A DNA stretch of 64,000 bases from G963662675 sp963676845 (GTDB lineage: Bacteria; Bacteroidota; Bacteroidia; Bacteroidales; Prolixibacteraceae): the NCBI GenBank assembly GCA_963676845.2, contig CAXXKK010000010.1:1-64000 (forward strand), read 5' to 3'. The notes under the pieces were generated by a model, which searched no databases, was not told where the DNA came from, and worked only from the letters and a program-made list of their open reading frames with translations. Made by a program: the position numbers and the translations under genes. Positions 20,715-29,797 of the stretch are shown piece after piece (position 1 is the first letter of the stretch; each line of letters opens with the position of its first letter).

Positions 20715-23700
20715 TTAGTCCATATTAACACTTAGCCCCAAACCACGAAGCTCATGCAATAATACATTAAGCGACTCAGGTATTCCAGGTTGCGGCATTG
20801 GCTCTCCTTTCACAATAGACTCATAAGCCTTGGCACGACCAAGTACATCATCAGATTTCACAGTCAGGATTTCCTGAAGGATATGAGATGCACCAAATGC
20901 TTCAAGTGCCCAAACTTCCATCTCACCAAAACGCTGACCACCAAACTGAGCTTTACCACCTAATGGCTGTTGCGTAATCAATGAATATGGTCCAATAGAA
21001 CGGGCATGCATTTTATCTTCAACCATGTGTCCAAGTTTCAACATGTAAATCACACCAACAGTTGCTGGCTGATCAAATGGTTCACCTGTTTCACCATCAT
21101 AAAGTGTTGCTTTACCGTAAGCTGGAACTCCAGCTTTGTCAGTATATTCTGTAACTTCCTCTAGACTGGCACCGTCGAAAATCGGAGTTGCAAATTTCAA
21201 TCCTAATTCTTTTCCGGCCCATCCCAGTACAGTTTCGTAAATCTGTCCCAGGTTCATACGAGAAGGTACACCCAGTGGGTTCAACACAATATCAACAGTG
21301 GTACCATCAGCTAAGAAAGGCATATCTTCGTCACGCACAACACGTGATACAATACCTTTGTTACCGTGACGCCCTGCCATCTTATCACCAATTTGAAGTT
21401 TACGTTTTTTAGCTACGTACACTTTAGCCAATTGAATGATACCAGCTGGAAGTTCGTCTCCAATAGTTACATTGTATCTTTTTCTGCGAGCTACAGCTTC
21501 ATATTCTCTGTACTTTTGTGAGTAGTTTTGAATTAAAGCGTAGATCATATTGTTTTTATCCTTATCTGTAGTCCATTTTGAAGGATTAACAGTTAAGAAA
21601 TCAATTTCCTGCAATTGCTTCAGAGTAAACTTCACACTCTTAGGAATGATATCTCCTCCGTAGTAATCTTTAACTCCCTGGCTTGTTTTACCATTTACCA
21701 AATTGAATAGTTTATCTTCAAGTTTTGCTTTTAAAGCACTTACCTGACGTTCTAATTCTTCATCAATTTGTTCCAATAATGGTTTTGTTGCCATCTTGCC
21801 TTTCTTGTCTTTAACAACACGAGAAAACAACTTTTTATCAATAACAACACCATTCAATGAAGGAGAAGCTTTTAATGATGCGTCTTTCACATCACCGGCT
21901 TTATCACCGAAAATTGCACGAAGCAGTTTTTCTTCTGGTGAAGGATCTGATTCCCCTTTTGGAGTAATTTTACCAATTAAGATATCACCAGGCTTAACGA
22001 CTGCACCAACACGAATCAATCCATTTTCGTCAAGATTACGTGTAGCATCTTCGCTTACGTTAGGGATATCAGAAGTAAATTCTTCAACACCACGTTTAGT
22101 ATCACGAACCTCTAATGAGTATTCATCAACGTGGATAGAAGTAAATATATCGTTACTTACAATACGTTCAGAAATCACAATCGCATCCTCGTAGTTGTAA
22201 CCTTTCCAAGGCATGAAAGCAACTCTCAGGTTACGTCCCAAAGCAAGTTCTCCACCTTGAGTGGCATAACCTTCTGTAAGAATCTGACCTTTATGAATAC
22301 GGTCACCTTTACTTACAATTGGTTTAAGATCAACTACAGTACCCTGATTTGTTTTTTGGTATTTCTGAAGTTTATAATGTTTTAATTCTGGTTCGAAGCT
22401 TACGTATTTCTGTTCGTCAGTCATATCATAACGAACAACAATCTCTTCAGCATCAACATATTCAATAACACCTTCGCCTTCTGCGTTGATCATCACACGA
22501 GAATCCTCAGCTGCACTTGCTTCCAATCCGGTTCCAACAATAGGAGCTTCAGGACGCAATAATGGTACAGCCTGACGCATCATGTTCGATCCCATCAAGG
22601 CACGGTTTGCATCATCATGCTCAAGGAAGGTAATCAACGAAGCTGCAACGGATGCAATCTGGTTAGGACCAACGTCCATAAGTTCAACTTCATCTTTCTC
22701 AACAACAGGATAGTCACCATCCAAACGAGACTTAACCCTTTGGTTGATGAATGCACCATTTTCATCAATAGGAGCATTTGCCTGAGCAATAATCTTTCCT
22801 TCTTCCTCTTCAGCTGTCAAATAAACAACACCATCTTCAGAAAGGTCAACTTTTCCATTTTCAACCTTACGGTATGGAGTTGAAATAAATCCAAGGTCTG
22901 TTACTTTTGCAAACACACAAAGAGAAGAGATCAAACCAATGTTTGGTCCTTCAGGTGTTTCAATAGGACAAAGACGTCCGTAGTGCGTAAAGTGAACGTC
23001 ACGAACCTCGAAACCGGCACGTTCACGAGATAAACCACCAGGTCCAAGAGCAGACATACGACGTTTGTGCGTCAATTCTGCCAGTGGGTTGGTTTGATCC
23101 ATGAATTGTGACAGCGCATTCGTTCCAAAGAATGAATTAATAACAGACGATAAAGTTTTCGAGTTGATCAAATCAATAGGTGTGAAAACTTCATTGTCGC
23201 GAACATTCATACGCTCACGAATTGTTCTGGCCATACGAGCCAGCCCAACTCCAAACTGATTATACATTTGCTCTCCAACTGTACGAACACGACGGTTACT
23301 CAAGTGGTCAATATCGTCAACGTCAGTTTTTGAATTAATCAGCTGGATTAAATATTTTATGATCTCAATGATATCAGCTTTGGTTAAAACCTGGGTATCC
23401 ATTTCGATATCCAAACCTAACTTTTTGTTGATACGGTAACGTCCAACTTCACCTAAGTCGTAACGTTTTTCTGAGAAGAATAATTTATCAATTACATCTC
23501 TTGCAGTTGCTTCATCAGGTGGTTCAGCATTTCTCAACTGCCTGTAAATGTGTAATACGGCTTCTTTTTCAGAGTTACAAGGGTCTTTGTGAAGCGTATT
23601 ATATATAATGGCATAATCCTGAAGATTTTGGTCTTCTTTATGAAGTAGAATGGTTTTTGCACCAGACTCTAAGATTTCTTCGATGTGATCCGTTTCAAGG

Positions 23701-24527
23701 ATTGTTTCACGATCAATCAACACTTCATTCCGCTCAATTGAAACAACCTCACCGGTATCTTCATCTACAAAGTCTTCAACCCATGTTTTCAGAACCCTTG
23801 CAGCCAATTTTCGACCTACAACTTTCTTCAAACCGGTTTTTGAAACTTTGATTTCATCGGCTAAACCAAAAATTTCCAGGATATCCTTATCACTTTCGTA
23901 TCCTATAGACCGTAACAAGGTAGTTACGGGTAATTTTTTCTTACGGTCGATATAAGCATACATCACACTGTTAATGTCTGTAGCAAATTCGATCCATGAT
24001 CCCTTAAACGGGATAATACGGGCTGAATAAAGTTTAGTCCCGTTGGCATGTAAACTTTGTCCAAAGAACACACCTGGAGATCTGTGTAACTGAGATACAA
24101 TTACACGCTCAGCCCCGTTAATAACATACGTACCTTTATCAGTCATGTAAGGTACTGTTCCCAAATACACGTCCTGTACAACTGTATCGAAATCTTCATG
24201 TTCCGGGTCAGTACAGTACAACTTAAGCTTTGCTTTTAGGGGAACACTAAAAGTCAAGCCCCTTTCAATGCATTCCTCGATAGTATAGCGGGGAGGATCA
24301 ACCTGATAATCAATGAATTCAAGAACAAAATTGTTACGTGTATCCGTTATGGGGAAGTTTTCTTCAAAAACTTTATAAAGTCCTTCACTGTCCCTGTTCT
24401 CCGGAGTAGTAGCAAGTTGAAAGAAATCTCTAAAAGATTTAATCTGAACTTCTAAGAAATCAGGATAATCAAATACTGTTTTTGTGGATGAGAAGTTAAT
24501 CCTCTGGTTATCAACATTTAACGACAT
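20715..24527 (-). CDS. rpoB: DNA-directed RNA polymerase beta subunit
   Basis: 1,270 residues. The rifampicin-binding cluster near residues 470-500 reads SQFMDQTNPLAELTHKRRMS and keeps the Asp, His and Ser residues whose change causes resistance in E. coli, so no target-site resistance is visible. The C-terminal conserved block with GQRFGEMEVWALEAFGA is present. It is separated from rplL by 105 bp that contains an attenuator-like hairpin. Confidence 0.98.
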   Translation of the reverse strand: MSLNVDNQRINFSSTKTVFDYPDFLEVQIKSFRDFFQLATTPENRDSEGLYKVFEENFPITDTRNNFVLEFIDYQVDPPRYTIEECIERGLTFSVPLKAKLKLYCTDPEHEDFDTVVQDVYLGTVPYMTDKGTYVINGAERVIVSQLHRSPGVFFGQSLHANGTKLYSARIIPFKGSWIEFATDINSVMYAYIDRKKKLPVTTLLRSIGYESDKDILEIFGLADEIKVSKTGLKKVVGRKLAARVLKTWVEDFVDEDTGEVVSIERNEVLIDRETILETDHIEEILESGAKTILLHKEDQNLQDYAIIYNTLHKDPCNSEKEAVLHIYRQLRNAEPPDEATARDVIDKLFFSEKRYDLGEVGRYRINKKLGLDIEMDTQVLTKADIIEIIKYLIQLINSKTDVDDIDHLSNRRVRTVGEQMYNQFGVGLARMARTIRERMNVRDNEVFTPIDLINSKTLSSVINSFFGTNALSQFMDQTNPLAELTHKRRMSALGPGGLSRERAGFEVRDVHFTHYGRLCPIETPEGPNIGLISSLCVFAKVTDLGFISTPYRKVENGKVDLSEDGVVYLTAEEEEGKIIAQANAPIDENGAFINQRVKSRLDGDYPVVEKDEVELMDVGPNQIASVAASLITFLEHDDANRALMGSNMMRQAVPLLRPEAPIVGTGLEASAAEDSRVMINAEGEGVIEYVDAEEIVVRYDMTDEQKYVSFEPELKHYKLQKYQKTNQGTVVDLKPIVSKGDRIHKGQILTEGYATQGGELALGRNLRVAFMPWKGYNYEDAIVISERIVSNDIFTSIHVDEYSLEVRDTKRGVEEFTSDIPNVSEDATRNLDENGLIRVGAVVKPGDILIGKITPKGESDPSPEEKLLRAIFGDKAGDVKDASLKASPSLNGVVIDKKLFSRVVKDKKGKMATKPLLEQIDEELERQVSALKAKLEDKLFNLVNGKTSQGVKDYYGGDIIPKSVKFTLKQLQEIDFLTVNPSKWTTDKDKNNMIYALIQNYSQKYREYEAVARRKRYNVTIGDELPAGIIQLAKVYVAKKRKLQIGDKMAGRHGNKGIVSRVVRDEDMPFLADGTTVDIVLNPLGVPSRMNLGQIYETVLGWAGKELGLKFATPIFDGASLEEVTEYTDKAGVPAYGKATLYDGETGEPFDQPATVGVIYMLKLGHMVEDKMHARSIGPYSLITQQPLGGKAQFGGQRFGEMEVWALEAFGASHILQEILTVKSDDVLGRAKAYESIVKGEPMPQPGIPESLNVLLHELRGLGLSVNMD

Positions 24528-24568
24528 GTACCAACAATAATTAGGTGAACTTAAAATAATAAATATAC

Positions 24569-24604
24569 AAAAAGGCTTAGAATCCCACTAATGTGAGATT
24601 CTAA
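24569..24604 (-). terminator. Attenuator-like hairpin between rplL and rpoB
   Basis: Leftward: a 12-bp stem TTAGAATCTCAC/GTGGGATTCTAA with loop ATTA, then GCC and TTTTT. It has the form of an intrinsic terminator placed inside the operon. In E. coli a partial terminator at the same place sets the ratio of ribosomal protein to polymerase; that role here is inferred. Confidence 0.7.
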
Positions 24605-24632
24605 ACCGATAGGACCATATGGTCGTAGTCTC

Positions 24633-25010
24633 TTATTTAAGTTCAACTTCAGCTCCAGCTTCTTCTAACTGAGATTTTAATGCTTCAGCTTCGTCTTTAG
24701 AAACTTTTTCTTTGATAGCTTTAGGTGCTTCGTCAACTACAGCTTTAGCTTCTTTTAGGCCAAGACCTGAAAGTTCTTTAACTAATTTAACAACAGCTAA
24801 TTTTGAACTACCTGCTGATTTAAGAATTACGTCGAATTCTGTTTGAGCAGCAGCTTCTTCACCACCACCAGCAGCTGGGCCAGCAACAGCTACAGCAGCA
24901 GCGGCAGCAGGTTCAATACCATATTCTGTTTTTAAAATGTCAGCCAATTCATTTACGTCTTTTACAGTTAAGTTTACTAACTCTTCTGCAAGTGCTTTTA
25001 AATCTGCCAT
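24633..25010 (-). CDS. rplL: 50S ribosomal protein L7/L12
   Basis: 125 residues. Order: N-terminal dimerisation helices, an Ala/Gly-rich hinge (about residues 36-55) and a C-terminal domain ending EEAGAEVELK that recruits translation factors. It forms the stalk with L10, whose gene is 37 bp upstream. Confidence 0.97.
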   Translation of the reverse strand: MADLKALAEELVNLTVKDVNELADILKTEYGIEPAAAAAVAVAGPAAGGGEEAAAQTEFDVILKSAGSSKLAVVKLVKELSGLGLKEAKAVVDEAPKAIKEKVSKDEAEALKSQLEEAGAEVELK

Positions 25011-25047
25011 TTTTCTTCTTTTTTATGCGATAAAATTGTAACTAAAA

Positions 25048-25566
25048 TTATTCTTTTTCTGAAAGTGTCTGAAGGATTCCGTGAACTTTTGAACCACTTG
25101 ATTGCAATTGTCCCAATACTGTTTTCATTGGAGATTGTAATAATGCAACAAGGTCGCCAAGTAATTCGTCCTTAGACTTGATTGAAGTCAATGCATCTAA
25201 TTGGTCTGCACCGATGTAAACTGATTCTTCCACATAAGCACCTTTCAAAATAGGTTTGTCGTGCGCTTTTGCGAATTCTTTGATCAATTTAGCTGGAACA
25301 TTACCAACTTCACAAAACATGATAGATGTATTGCCTTTAAGTACATCGTAAAGTTCTTCAGCATTCTTTTCAGAACTTTCAAGAGCTTTACGTAACAGTG
25401 TATTTTTTGCAACAACCAGTTTTACTTCTTTGGTAAAACACAGGCGTCTTAAACTGCTTGTATCTTCAGCGTTTAAGTCAGCTACGTCTGTTAAGTAAAA
25501 ATGGCTGCTTGAATTGATCTGGTCTTTTAGACTTTCAATTACTTCTAATTTCTCTGATCTTTTCAT
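25048..25566 (-). CDS. rplJ: 50S ribosomal protein L10
   Basis: 172 residues, the base of the L7/L12 stalk. The N-terminal rRNA-binding domain is followed by the C-terminal helix that binds L12 dimers. It lies 15 bp after rplA, so there is little room for the long autoregulatory leader seen in E. coli. Confidence 0.96.
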   Translation of the reverse strand: MKRSEKLEVIESLKDQINSSSHFYLTDVADLNAEDTSSLRRLCFTKEVKLVVAKNTLLRKALESSEKNAEELYDVLKGNTSIMFCEVGNVPAKLIKEFAKAHDKPILKGAYVEESVYIGADQLDALTSIKSKDELLGDLVALLQSPMKTVLGQLQSSGSKVHGILQTLSEKE

Positions 25567-25581
25567 ATCAACTATTTTTTA

Positions 25582-26277
25582 CTAGTCAGCAACTGACTTG
25601 GTTTCGATTTGAATTCCAGGACTCATGGTACTTGATAAGTAAATACTTTTCACATAAGTACCTTTAGCAGCCGTAGGTTTCAATTTCATAACTGTATTGA
25701 TAAATTCTTTAGCATTCTCTTCAATTTTATTTGCATCGAAAGATACTTTACCAATTGAAGTATGAATTATTCCAAATTTATCAACTTTGAAATCGATTTT
25801 ACCCTGCTTAACTTCTGCGATAGCTTTACCTACCTCCATTGTCACTGTTCCGCTTTTTGGATTAGGCATTAATCCTCTAGGTCCAAGAATACGTCCGAGT
25901 GGTCCGATTTTACCCATTACAGGTGGTTGTGTAATTACAACGTCAAAATCAGTCCAGCCGTCTTTGATTTTTCCGATAAACTCGTCCAAACCAACATAAT
26001 CGGCGCCAGCTTCTTTAGCCTCTGCTTCTTTATCAGGGGTTACTAAAGCAAGTACGCGAGTTTCTTTACCTGTTCCGTGAGGAAGGGAAACAACGCCTCT
26101 AACCATTTGATTAGCTTTTCGAGGATCAACTCCAAGGCGAACATCAATATCAACTGAAGCGTCAAACTTCGTAAAAGTAATTTCTTTTACAAGATTTGCT
26201 GCTTCGCTCATTGAATAAAGTTTACCTTTTTCGAGCTTTTCCAGAGCAAGCTTTTTATTTTTTGTAATTCTGCCCAT
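25582..26277 (-). CDS. rplA: 50S ribosomal protein L1
   Basis: 231 residues with the L1 pattern: QPPVMGKIGPLGRILGPRGL near residue 118 and the RNA-binding ends. It forms the mobile L1 stalk at the ribosomal E site and represses its own operon in many bacteria. It follows rplK by 16 bp. Confidence 0.97.
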   Translation of the reverse strand: MGRITKNKKLALEKLEKGKLYSMSEAANLVKEITFTKFDASVDIDVRLGVDPRKANQMVRGVVSLPHGTGKETRVLALVTPDKEAEAKEAGADYVGLDEFIGKIKDGWTDFDVVITQPPVMGKIGPLGRILGPRGLMPNPKSGTVTMEVGKAIAEVKQGKIDFKVDKFGIIHTSIGKVSFDANKIEENAKEFINTVMKLKPTAAKGTYVKSIYLSSTMSPGIQIETKSVAD

Positions 26278-26293
26278 TCTTAATAAATTTTAA

Positions 26294-26737
26294 TTAGTTA
26301 TTAGCTGGGAAATCACCTTCAACAGTAATACCCATACTTCTGGCAGTACCAGCAACCATTCTCATTGCTGACTCAACTGTAAAACAGTTAAGGTCAGACA
26401 TCTTAGTTTCTGCTATTTGTTTCACCTGATCCCAATTTACCTGTGCCACTTTTTTGGCATGAGGTTCTGCAGAACCAGATTTAATTTTAGCAGCTTCTAA
26501 TAACTGAACAGCCACTGGGGGTTGTTTAATTACAAAATCAAACGATTTGTCTGCATATACAGTGATAATAACGGGGAGCACTTTCCCGGCCATTTCTTGT
26601 GTACGACCGTTAAACTGCTTGCAAAATTGCATTATATTAACCCCTTTGGCACCTAATGCTGGTCCAACTGGAGGTGAAGGATTAGCCGCACCACCTTTAA
26701 TCTGTAACTTAATTAATCCAGCAACTTCTTTAGCCAT
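26294..26737 (-). CDS. rplK: 50S ribosomal protein L11
   Basis: 147 residues. The proline-rich N-terminal segment (GGAANPSPPVGPALGAKG, about 15-32) and the C-terminal rRNA-binding domain are both intact. It is part of the GTPase-associated centre and needed for RelA-type activation. Confidence 0.97.
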   Translation of the reverse strand: MAKEVAGLIKLQIKGGAANPSPPVGPALGAKGVNIMQFCKQFNGRTQEMAGKVLPVIITVYADKSFDFVIKQPPVAVQLLEAAKIKSGSAEPHAKKVAQVNWDQVKQIAETKMSDLNCFTVESAMRMVAGTARSMGITVEGDFPANN

Positions 26738-26759
26738 AATAAATTAATAAAAAATTTTA

Positions 26760-27308
26760 CTACTCCTTTTCAACTTGCATAAATCCAAGTTCCAAAGGTG
26801 TTTTTCGTCCAAAAATTTTGACCATCACTTTCAACTTTTTCTTTTCCTCATTGATTTCTTCAATGATTCCATTGAATCCGTTAAAAGGACCATCAGTTAC
26901 TTTCACAGTTTCTCCAACAACATAAGGAATATTAACTTCTGCATCCTCTTCAGCCATTTGGTCAACACGTCCTAAAATACGGTTCACCTCAGACTGACGC
27001 ATAGGTACAGGATCTCCCCCTTTGGTGTCACCTAAGAATCCAATCACATTAGTAACATTTTTCAGCATGTGAGGAATCTCACCAACAAGGGCAGCTTCAA
27101 TCAAAATGTAACCTGGAAAGAAATTTCGCTCTTTGCTAATTTTTTTCCCGTTACGTATTTGATATACCTTCTCTGTTGGAATTAATACCTGTGAAACAAA
27201 CTCTTGGAGGCCAGCATTTGCAATCTCGCTTTCAATATATTCTTTGACTTTCTTCTCTTTTCCACCGACAGTCCTAAGAACATACCAATGTTTTTCGTGT
27301 TCGCTCAT
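26760..27308 (-). CDS. nusG: Transcription termination/antitermination protein NusG
   Basis: 182 residues with the NGN domain (HWYVLRTVGGKEKKV at the start; FFPGYILIEA near 63) and a C-terminal KOW domain (VKVTDGPFNGFNGIIEEI). It binds the polymerase clamp and links it to ribosomal S10 or Rho. A weak GGAG lies before the start codon. Confidence 0.97.
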   Translation of the reverse strand: MSEHEKHWYVLRTVGGKEKKVKEYIESEIANAGLQEFVSQVLIPTEKVYQIRNGKKISKERNFFPGYILIEAALVGEIPHMLKNVTNVIGFLGDTKGGDPVPMRQSEVNRILGRVDQMAEEDAEVNIPYVVGETVKVTDGPFNGFNGIIEEINEEKKKLKVMVKIFGRKTPLELGFMQVEKE

Positions 27309-27326
27309 GTTGAATCTCCAATCGTA

Positions 27327-27518
27327 TTAATAAAATAAACTGTACACTAGATTCATAATGTTCTCAAAAGAGATATCCATTAAGAATACTATTAGTGCTA
27401 TAATAAAGGAAGCAACCATTACAATAAATGCACTGTTCTGCAACTCTTTCCAAGTAGGCCAAGATACTTTATGCACCAATTCATTATAGGCCTCTTCGAA
27501 ATATAGTTTTAGTTTCAT
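27327..27518 (-). CDS. secE: Preprotein translocase subunit SecE
   Basis: 63 residues: an amphipathic N-terminal helix with KVSWPTWKELQNSA, then one transmembrane helix (about 30-55). This is the short single-span form. It follows a tRNA-like element and precedes nusG by 18 bp. Confidence 0.95.
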   Translation of the reverse strand: MKLKLYFEEAYNELVHKVSWPTWKELQNSAFIVMVASFIIALIVFLMDISFENIMNLVYSLFY

Positions 27519-27534
27519 CTTTCAAATTTTTATT

Positions 27535-27600
27535 GCCGGAATGGTAAGAATCGAACTTACTTTTATAAACGCATAAAAACTCCCAACCGAGTTTCATCCG
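27535..27600 (-). other. Degenerate tRNA-like element between tuf and secE
   Basis: Leftward the sequence has a perfect T-arm (GTAAG-TTCGATT-CTTAC), a D-arm-like hairpin (ACTC-GGTTGG-GAGT) and ends that pair imperfectly (CGGATG with CATTCCG, one bulge). The middle forms TTTTAT-GCGTTT-ATAAAA, whose loop is six bases and not a proper anticodon loop; the variable loop is nearly absent. In many Bacteroidota tRNA-Trp sits here. I read it as a decayed tRNA or a tRNA-mimic, not as a working tRNA. Confidence 0.5.
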
Positions 27601-27630
27601 AAAAGAGTCCCGAATCTTAAGATTCGGGAC
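27601..27630 (-). terminator. Terminator after tuf
   Basis: A perfect palindromic stem GTCCCGAATCTT/AAGATTCGGGAC (27607-27630) followed leftward by TCTTTT. It separates tuf from secE-nusG, so readthrough or a separate promoter must serve secE and the genes after it. Confidence 0.85.
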
Positions 27631-27656
27631 CTTATTTTATTTATTGTAACTTAATA

Positions 27657-28844
27657 TTACTCAACAATTTCAGTAACCTGACCTGCACCTACAGTACGAC
27701 CACCTTCACGAATTGCGAAACGAAGACCTACGTTCAATGCTACAGGATAAATCAATTCTACATTGATTGTAATGTTATCACCTGGCATTACCATTTCACG
27801 TCCTTCTTCCAATGTAATTTCACCTGTTACGTCAAGCGTACGCAAGTAGAATTGAGGACGATATTTGTTGTGGAATGGAGTGTGACGTCCACCTTCTTCT
27901 TTTTTCAATACATAAACCTCAGCTTTGAATTTAGTGTGAGGAGTGATTGTTCCTGGTTTTGCAAGAATTTGTCCACGTTTGATTTCTTTTTTGTCGATAC
28001 CACGAAGTAATAAACCTACGTTATCACCAGCTTGACCATCATCAAGAATTTTACGGAACATCTCAACACCAGTACAAACAGTTTTACGACCTTCTGCACC
28101 TAAACCGATAATTTGTAGTTCATCACCTGTATGAACAACACCAGTTTCGATACGACCAGTAGCAACAGTACCACGACCTGTAATTGAGAATACGTCCTCA
28201 ACAGGCATCAAGAATGGTTTGTCAATATCACGTGGAGGAAGTGGAATCCAAGTATCACAAGCTTCCATTAATTCCATTACTTTAGCTTCCCATTCTGGTT
28301 CACCATTTAATGCACCAAGAGCAGAACCTTGAATTACAGGTGTATTATCACCGTCGAATTCATAGAAGTCTAATAACTCACGTACTTCCATTTCAACAAG
28401 TTCTAACAATTCTGGGTCATCAACCATATCCACTTTGTTCATAAAAACAACCAATCTTGGTACATTTACCTGACGAGCTAAAAGGATGTGCTCACGTGTT
28501 TGAGGCATAGGACCATCAGTTGCAGCAACTACGATAATAGCACCGTCCATCTGAGCAGCACCAGTTACCATGTTTTTCACGTAGTCGGCGTGACCAGGAC
28601 AGTCTACGTGTGCGTAGTGACGTGTAGCTGTTTGATACTCTACGTGCGCGGTGTTAATTGTAATACCACGCTCTTTTTCTTCTGGTGCACTGTCAATTGA
28701 ATCAAATGATTTAATTTCAGACAAACCATTTTTTGCTAATACTGTAGTAATAGCTGCTGTAAGGGTAGTTTTACCGTGGTCAACGTGACCAATGGTACCA
28801 ATGTTTACATGGTCCTTATCCCTATTAAAATGTTCTTTAGCCAT
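27657..28844 (-). CDS. tuf: Elongation factor Tu
   Basis: 395 residues, full length. GTP-binding motifs are intact: GHVDHGKT (about 19-26), DCPGH (near 81) and NKVD (near 136). EF-Tu delivers aminoacyl-tRNA to the ribosome. It follows four tRNA genes, the same order as E. coli thrU-tyrU-glyT-thrT-tufB, and is probably cotranscribed with them. Confidence 0.98.
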   Translation of the reverse strand: MAKEHFNRDKDHVNIGTIGHVDHGKTTLTAAITTVLAKNGLSEIKSFDSIDSAPEEKERGITINTAHVEYQTATRHYAHVDCPGHADYVKNMVTGAAQMDGAIIVVAATDGPMPQTREHILLARQVNVPRLVVFMNKVDMVDDPELLELVEMEVRELLDFYEFDGDNTPVIQGSALGALNGEPEWEAKVMELMEACDTWIPLPPRDIDKPFLMPVEDVFSITGRGTVATGRIETGVVHTGDELQIIGLGAEGRKTVCTGVEMFRKILDDGQAGDNVGLLLRGIDKKEIKRGQILAKPGTITPHTKFKAEVYVLKKEEGGRHTPFHNKYRPQFYLRTLDVTGEITLEEGREMVMPGDNITINVELIYPVALNVGLRFAIREGGRTVGAGQVTEIVE

Positions 28845-28882
28845 AACAAATAATAATTATAATTTTTATCAATCTTAATCAG

Positions 28883-28954
<72 letters not shown>

Positions 28955-28972
28955 GGGGATGTACAAAAAATG

Positions 28973-29045
28973 AGCGGGAGACGGGATTCAAACCCGCGGC
29001 CCTTAGCTTGGAAGGCTAATGCTCTATCAGCTGAGCTACTCCCGC
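28973..29045 (-). tRNA. tRNA-Gly (anticodon UCC)
   Basis: Cloverleaf on the minus strand: acceptor GCGGGAG/CTCCCGC, anticodon TCC in loop CTTCCAA, T-loop TTTGAAT. CCA is not encoded. Confidence 0.96.
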
Positions 29046-29122
29046 AACTTATAATCAAAACAATAAAGCTCAAGATCCCAAAATTTACAATTTGGAACAT
29101 GAGATACAAAATTTGATCATTG

Positions 29123-29205
29123 TGGGGAGAGCAGGATTCGAACCTACGAAGACGAAAGTCAGCGGAGTTACAGTCCGCCCCAGTTGGCCACTTTGGTATC
29201 TCCCC
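29123..29205 (-). tRNA. tRNA-Tyr (anticodon GUA)
   Basis: 83 nt with the long variable arm of bacterial tRNA-Tyr. The acceptor GGGGAGA pairs with TCTCCCC and the anticodon is GTA. CCA is not encoded. Confidence 0.96.
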
Positions 29206-29230
29206 ATACAATATTTTTCTGAACTTTTTG

Positions 29231-29304
29231 AGCCGAATCTCAGATTCGAACTGAGGACCCCGAGATTACAAATCACGTGCTCTGGCCAACTGAGCTAATT
29301 CGGC
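29231..29304 (-). tRNA. tRNA-Thr (anticodon UGU)
   Basis: Cloverleaf on the minus strand: acceptor GCCGAAT/ATTCGGC, anticodon TGT in loop TTTGTAA, T-loop TTCGAAT. It is the first gene of the tRNA-tuf transcription unit. Confidence 0.96.
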
Positions 29305-29423
29305 TTAACATTAAAAACACCTTTTTTTCGCATTAAAACCCCGGCAATCAAAACTTACGTTATCTCACAGGGGCATATATCCTTTATTAACAAGGGTTTC
29401 ACATGCCTATTAAAAAGGGTTCG

Positions 29424-29455
29424 CAAATGTATAAATATTTTTAAATAATCTACAA
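29424..29455 (-). promoter_or_regulatory. Promoter of the tRNA-tuf operon
   Basis: Leftward: perfect -7 element TACATTTG (29424-29431), followed by GCGAACCC like the GC-rich patches after the rRNA promoters. The spacer is 21 bp and TTG is at -33 (29453-29455). Confidence 0.72.
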
Positions 29456-29476
29456 GTTATGTAGCATTTTTTTAAA

Positions 29477-29779
29477 TTATTTTTCCTTGAGCTTTTCTTT
29501 GAATTTGGAAAGTTGTTTACGTAATGCATCTACAGCTAAATCTATAGCTTCTTCAAAGGTGTCAGCTTGTTTTTTTGCGAATAAATAATCCTTTGCAGGA
29601 ATTGACAATTTAATTTCTGCCTGCTTATTATTTGAAGCCTCGCGTTTTTCAACTTTCAATATTACTTCAGCCCCAATAATACCTTCAAAATAAGTATCAA
29701 GCTTACTTGTTTTTTTCTCAGCAAAATCAACTAACTTTTGATCTGCATTAAAATGAATTGCATTAACATTAATATTCAT
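29477..29779 (-). CDS. hpf: Ribosome hibernation-promoting factor, short HPF/RaiA type
   Basis: 100 residues of the beta-alpha-beta-beta-beta-alpha HPF/RaiA fold, from MNINVNAIHFNADQKL to the basic tail KFKEKLKEK. It binds the decoding region of idle ribosomes. It lacks the C-terminal dimerisation domain of long HPF. An AAAGGAGG Shine-Dalgarno sits 7 bp before the ATG, which is unusual in this genome. It follows xerC by 18 bp. Confidence 0.93.
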   Translation of the reverse strand: MNINVNAIHFNADQKLVDFAEKKTSKLDTYFEGIIGAEVILKVEKREASNNKQAEIKLSIPAKDYLFAKKQADTFEEAIDLAVDALRKQLSKFKEKLKEK

Positions 29780-29785
29780 AACTTT

Positions 29786-29794
29786 TCCTCCTTT
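29786..29794 (-). promoter_or_regulatory. Strong Shine-Dalgarno of hpf
   Basis: Leftward AAAGGAGGAAAAGTTATG gives a full match to the anti-Shine-Dalgarno at about 7-nt spacing. Neighbouring genes (rpsU, tuf, secE) have none. Confidence 0.8.
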
Positions 29795-29797
29795 GAT

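Noticed and set aside
21796..22194. 132-codon open frame antisense to rpoB
   Set aside because: It is entirely within the conserved rpoB coding sequence on the other strand.
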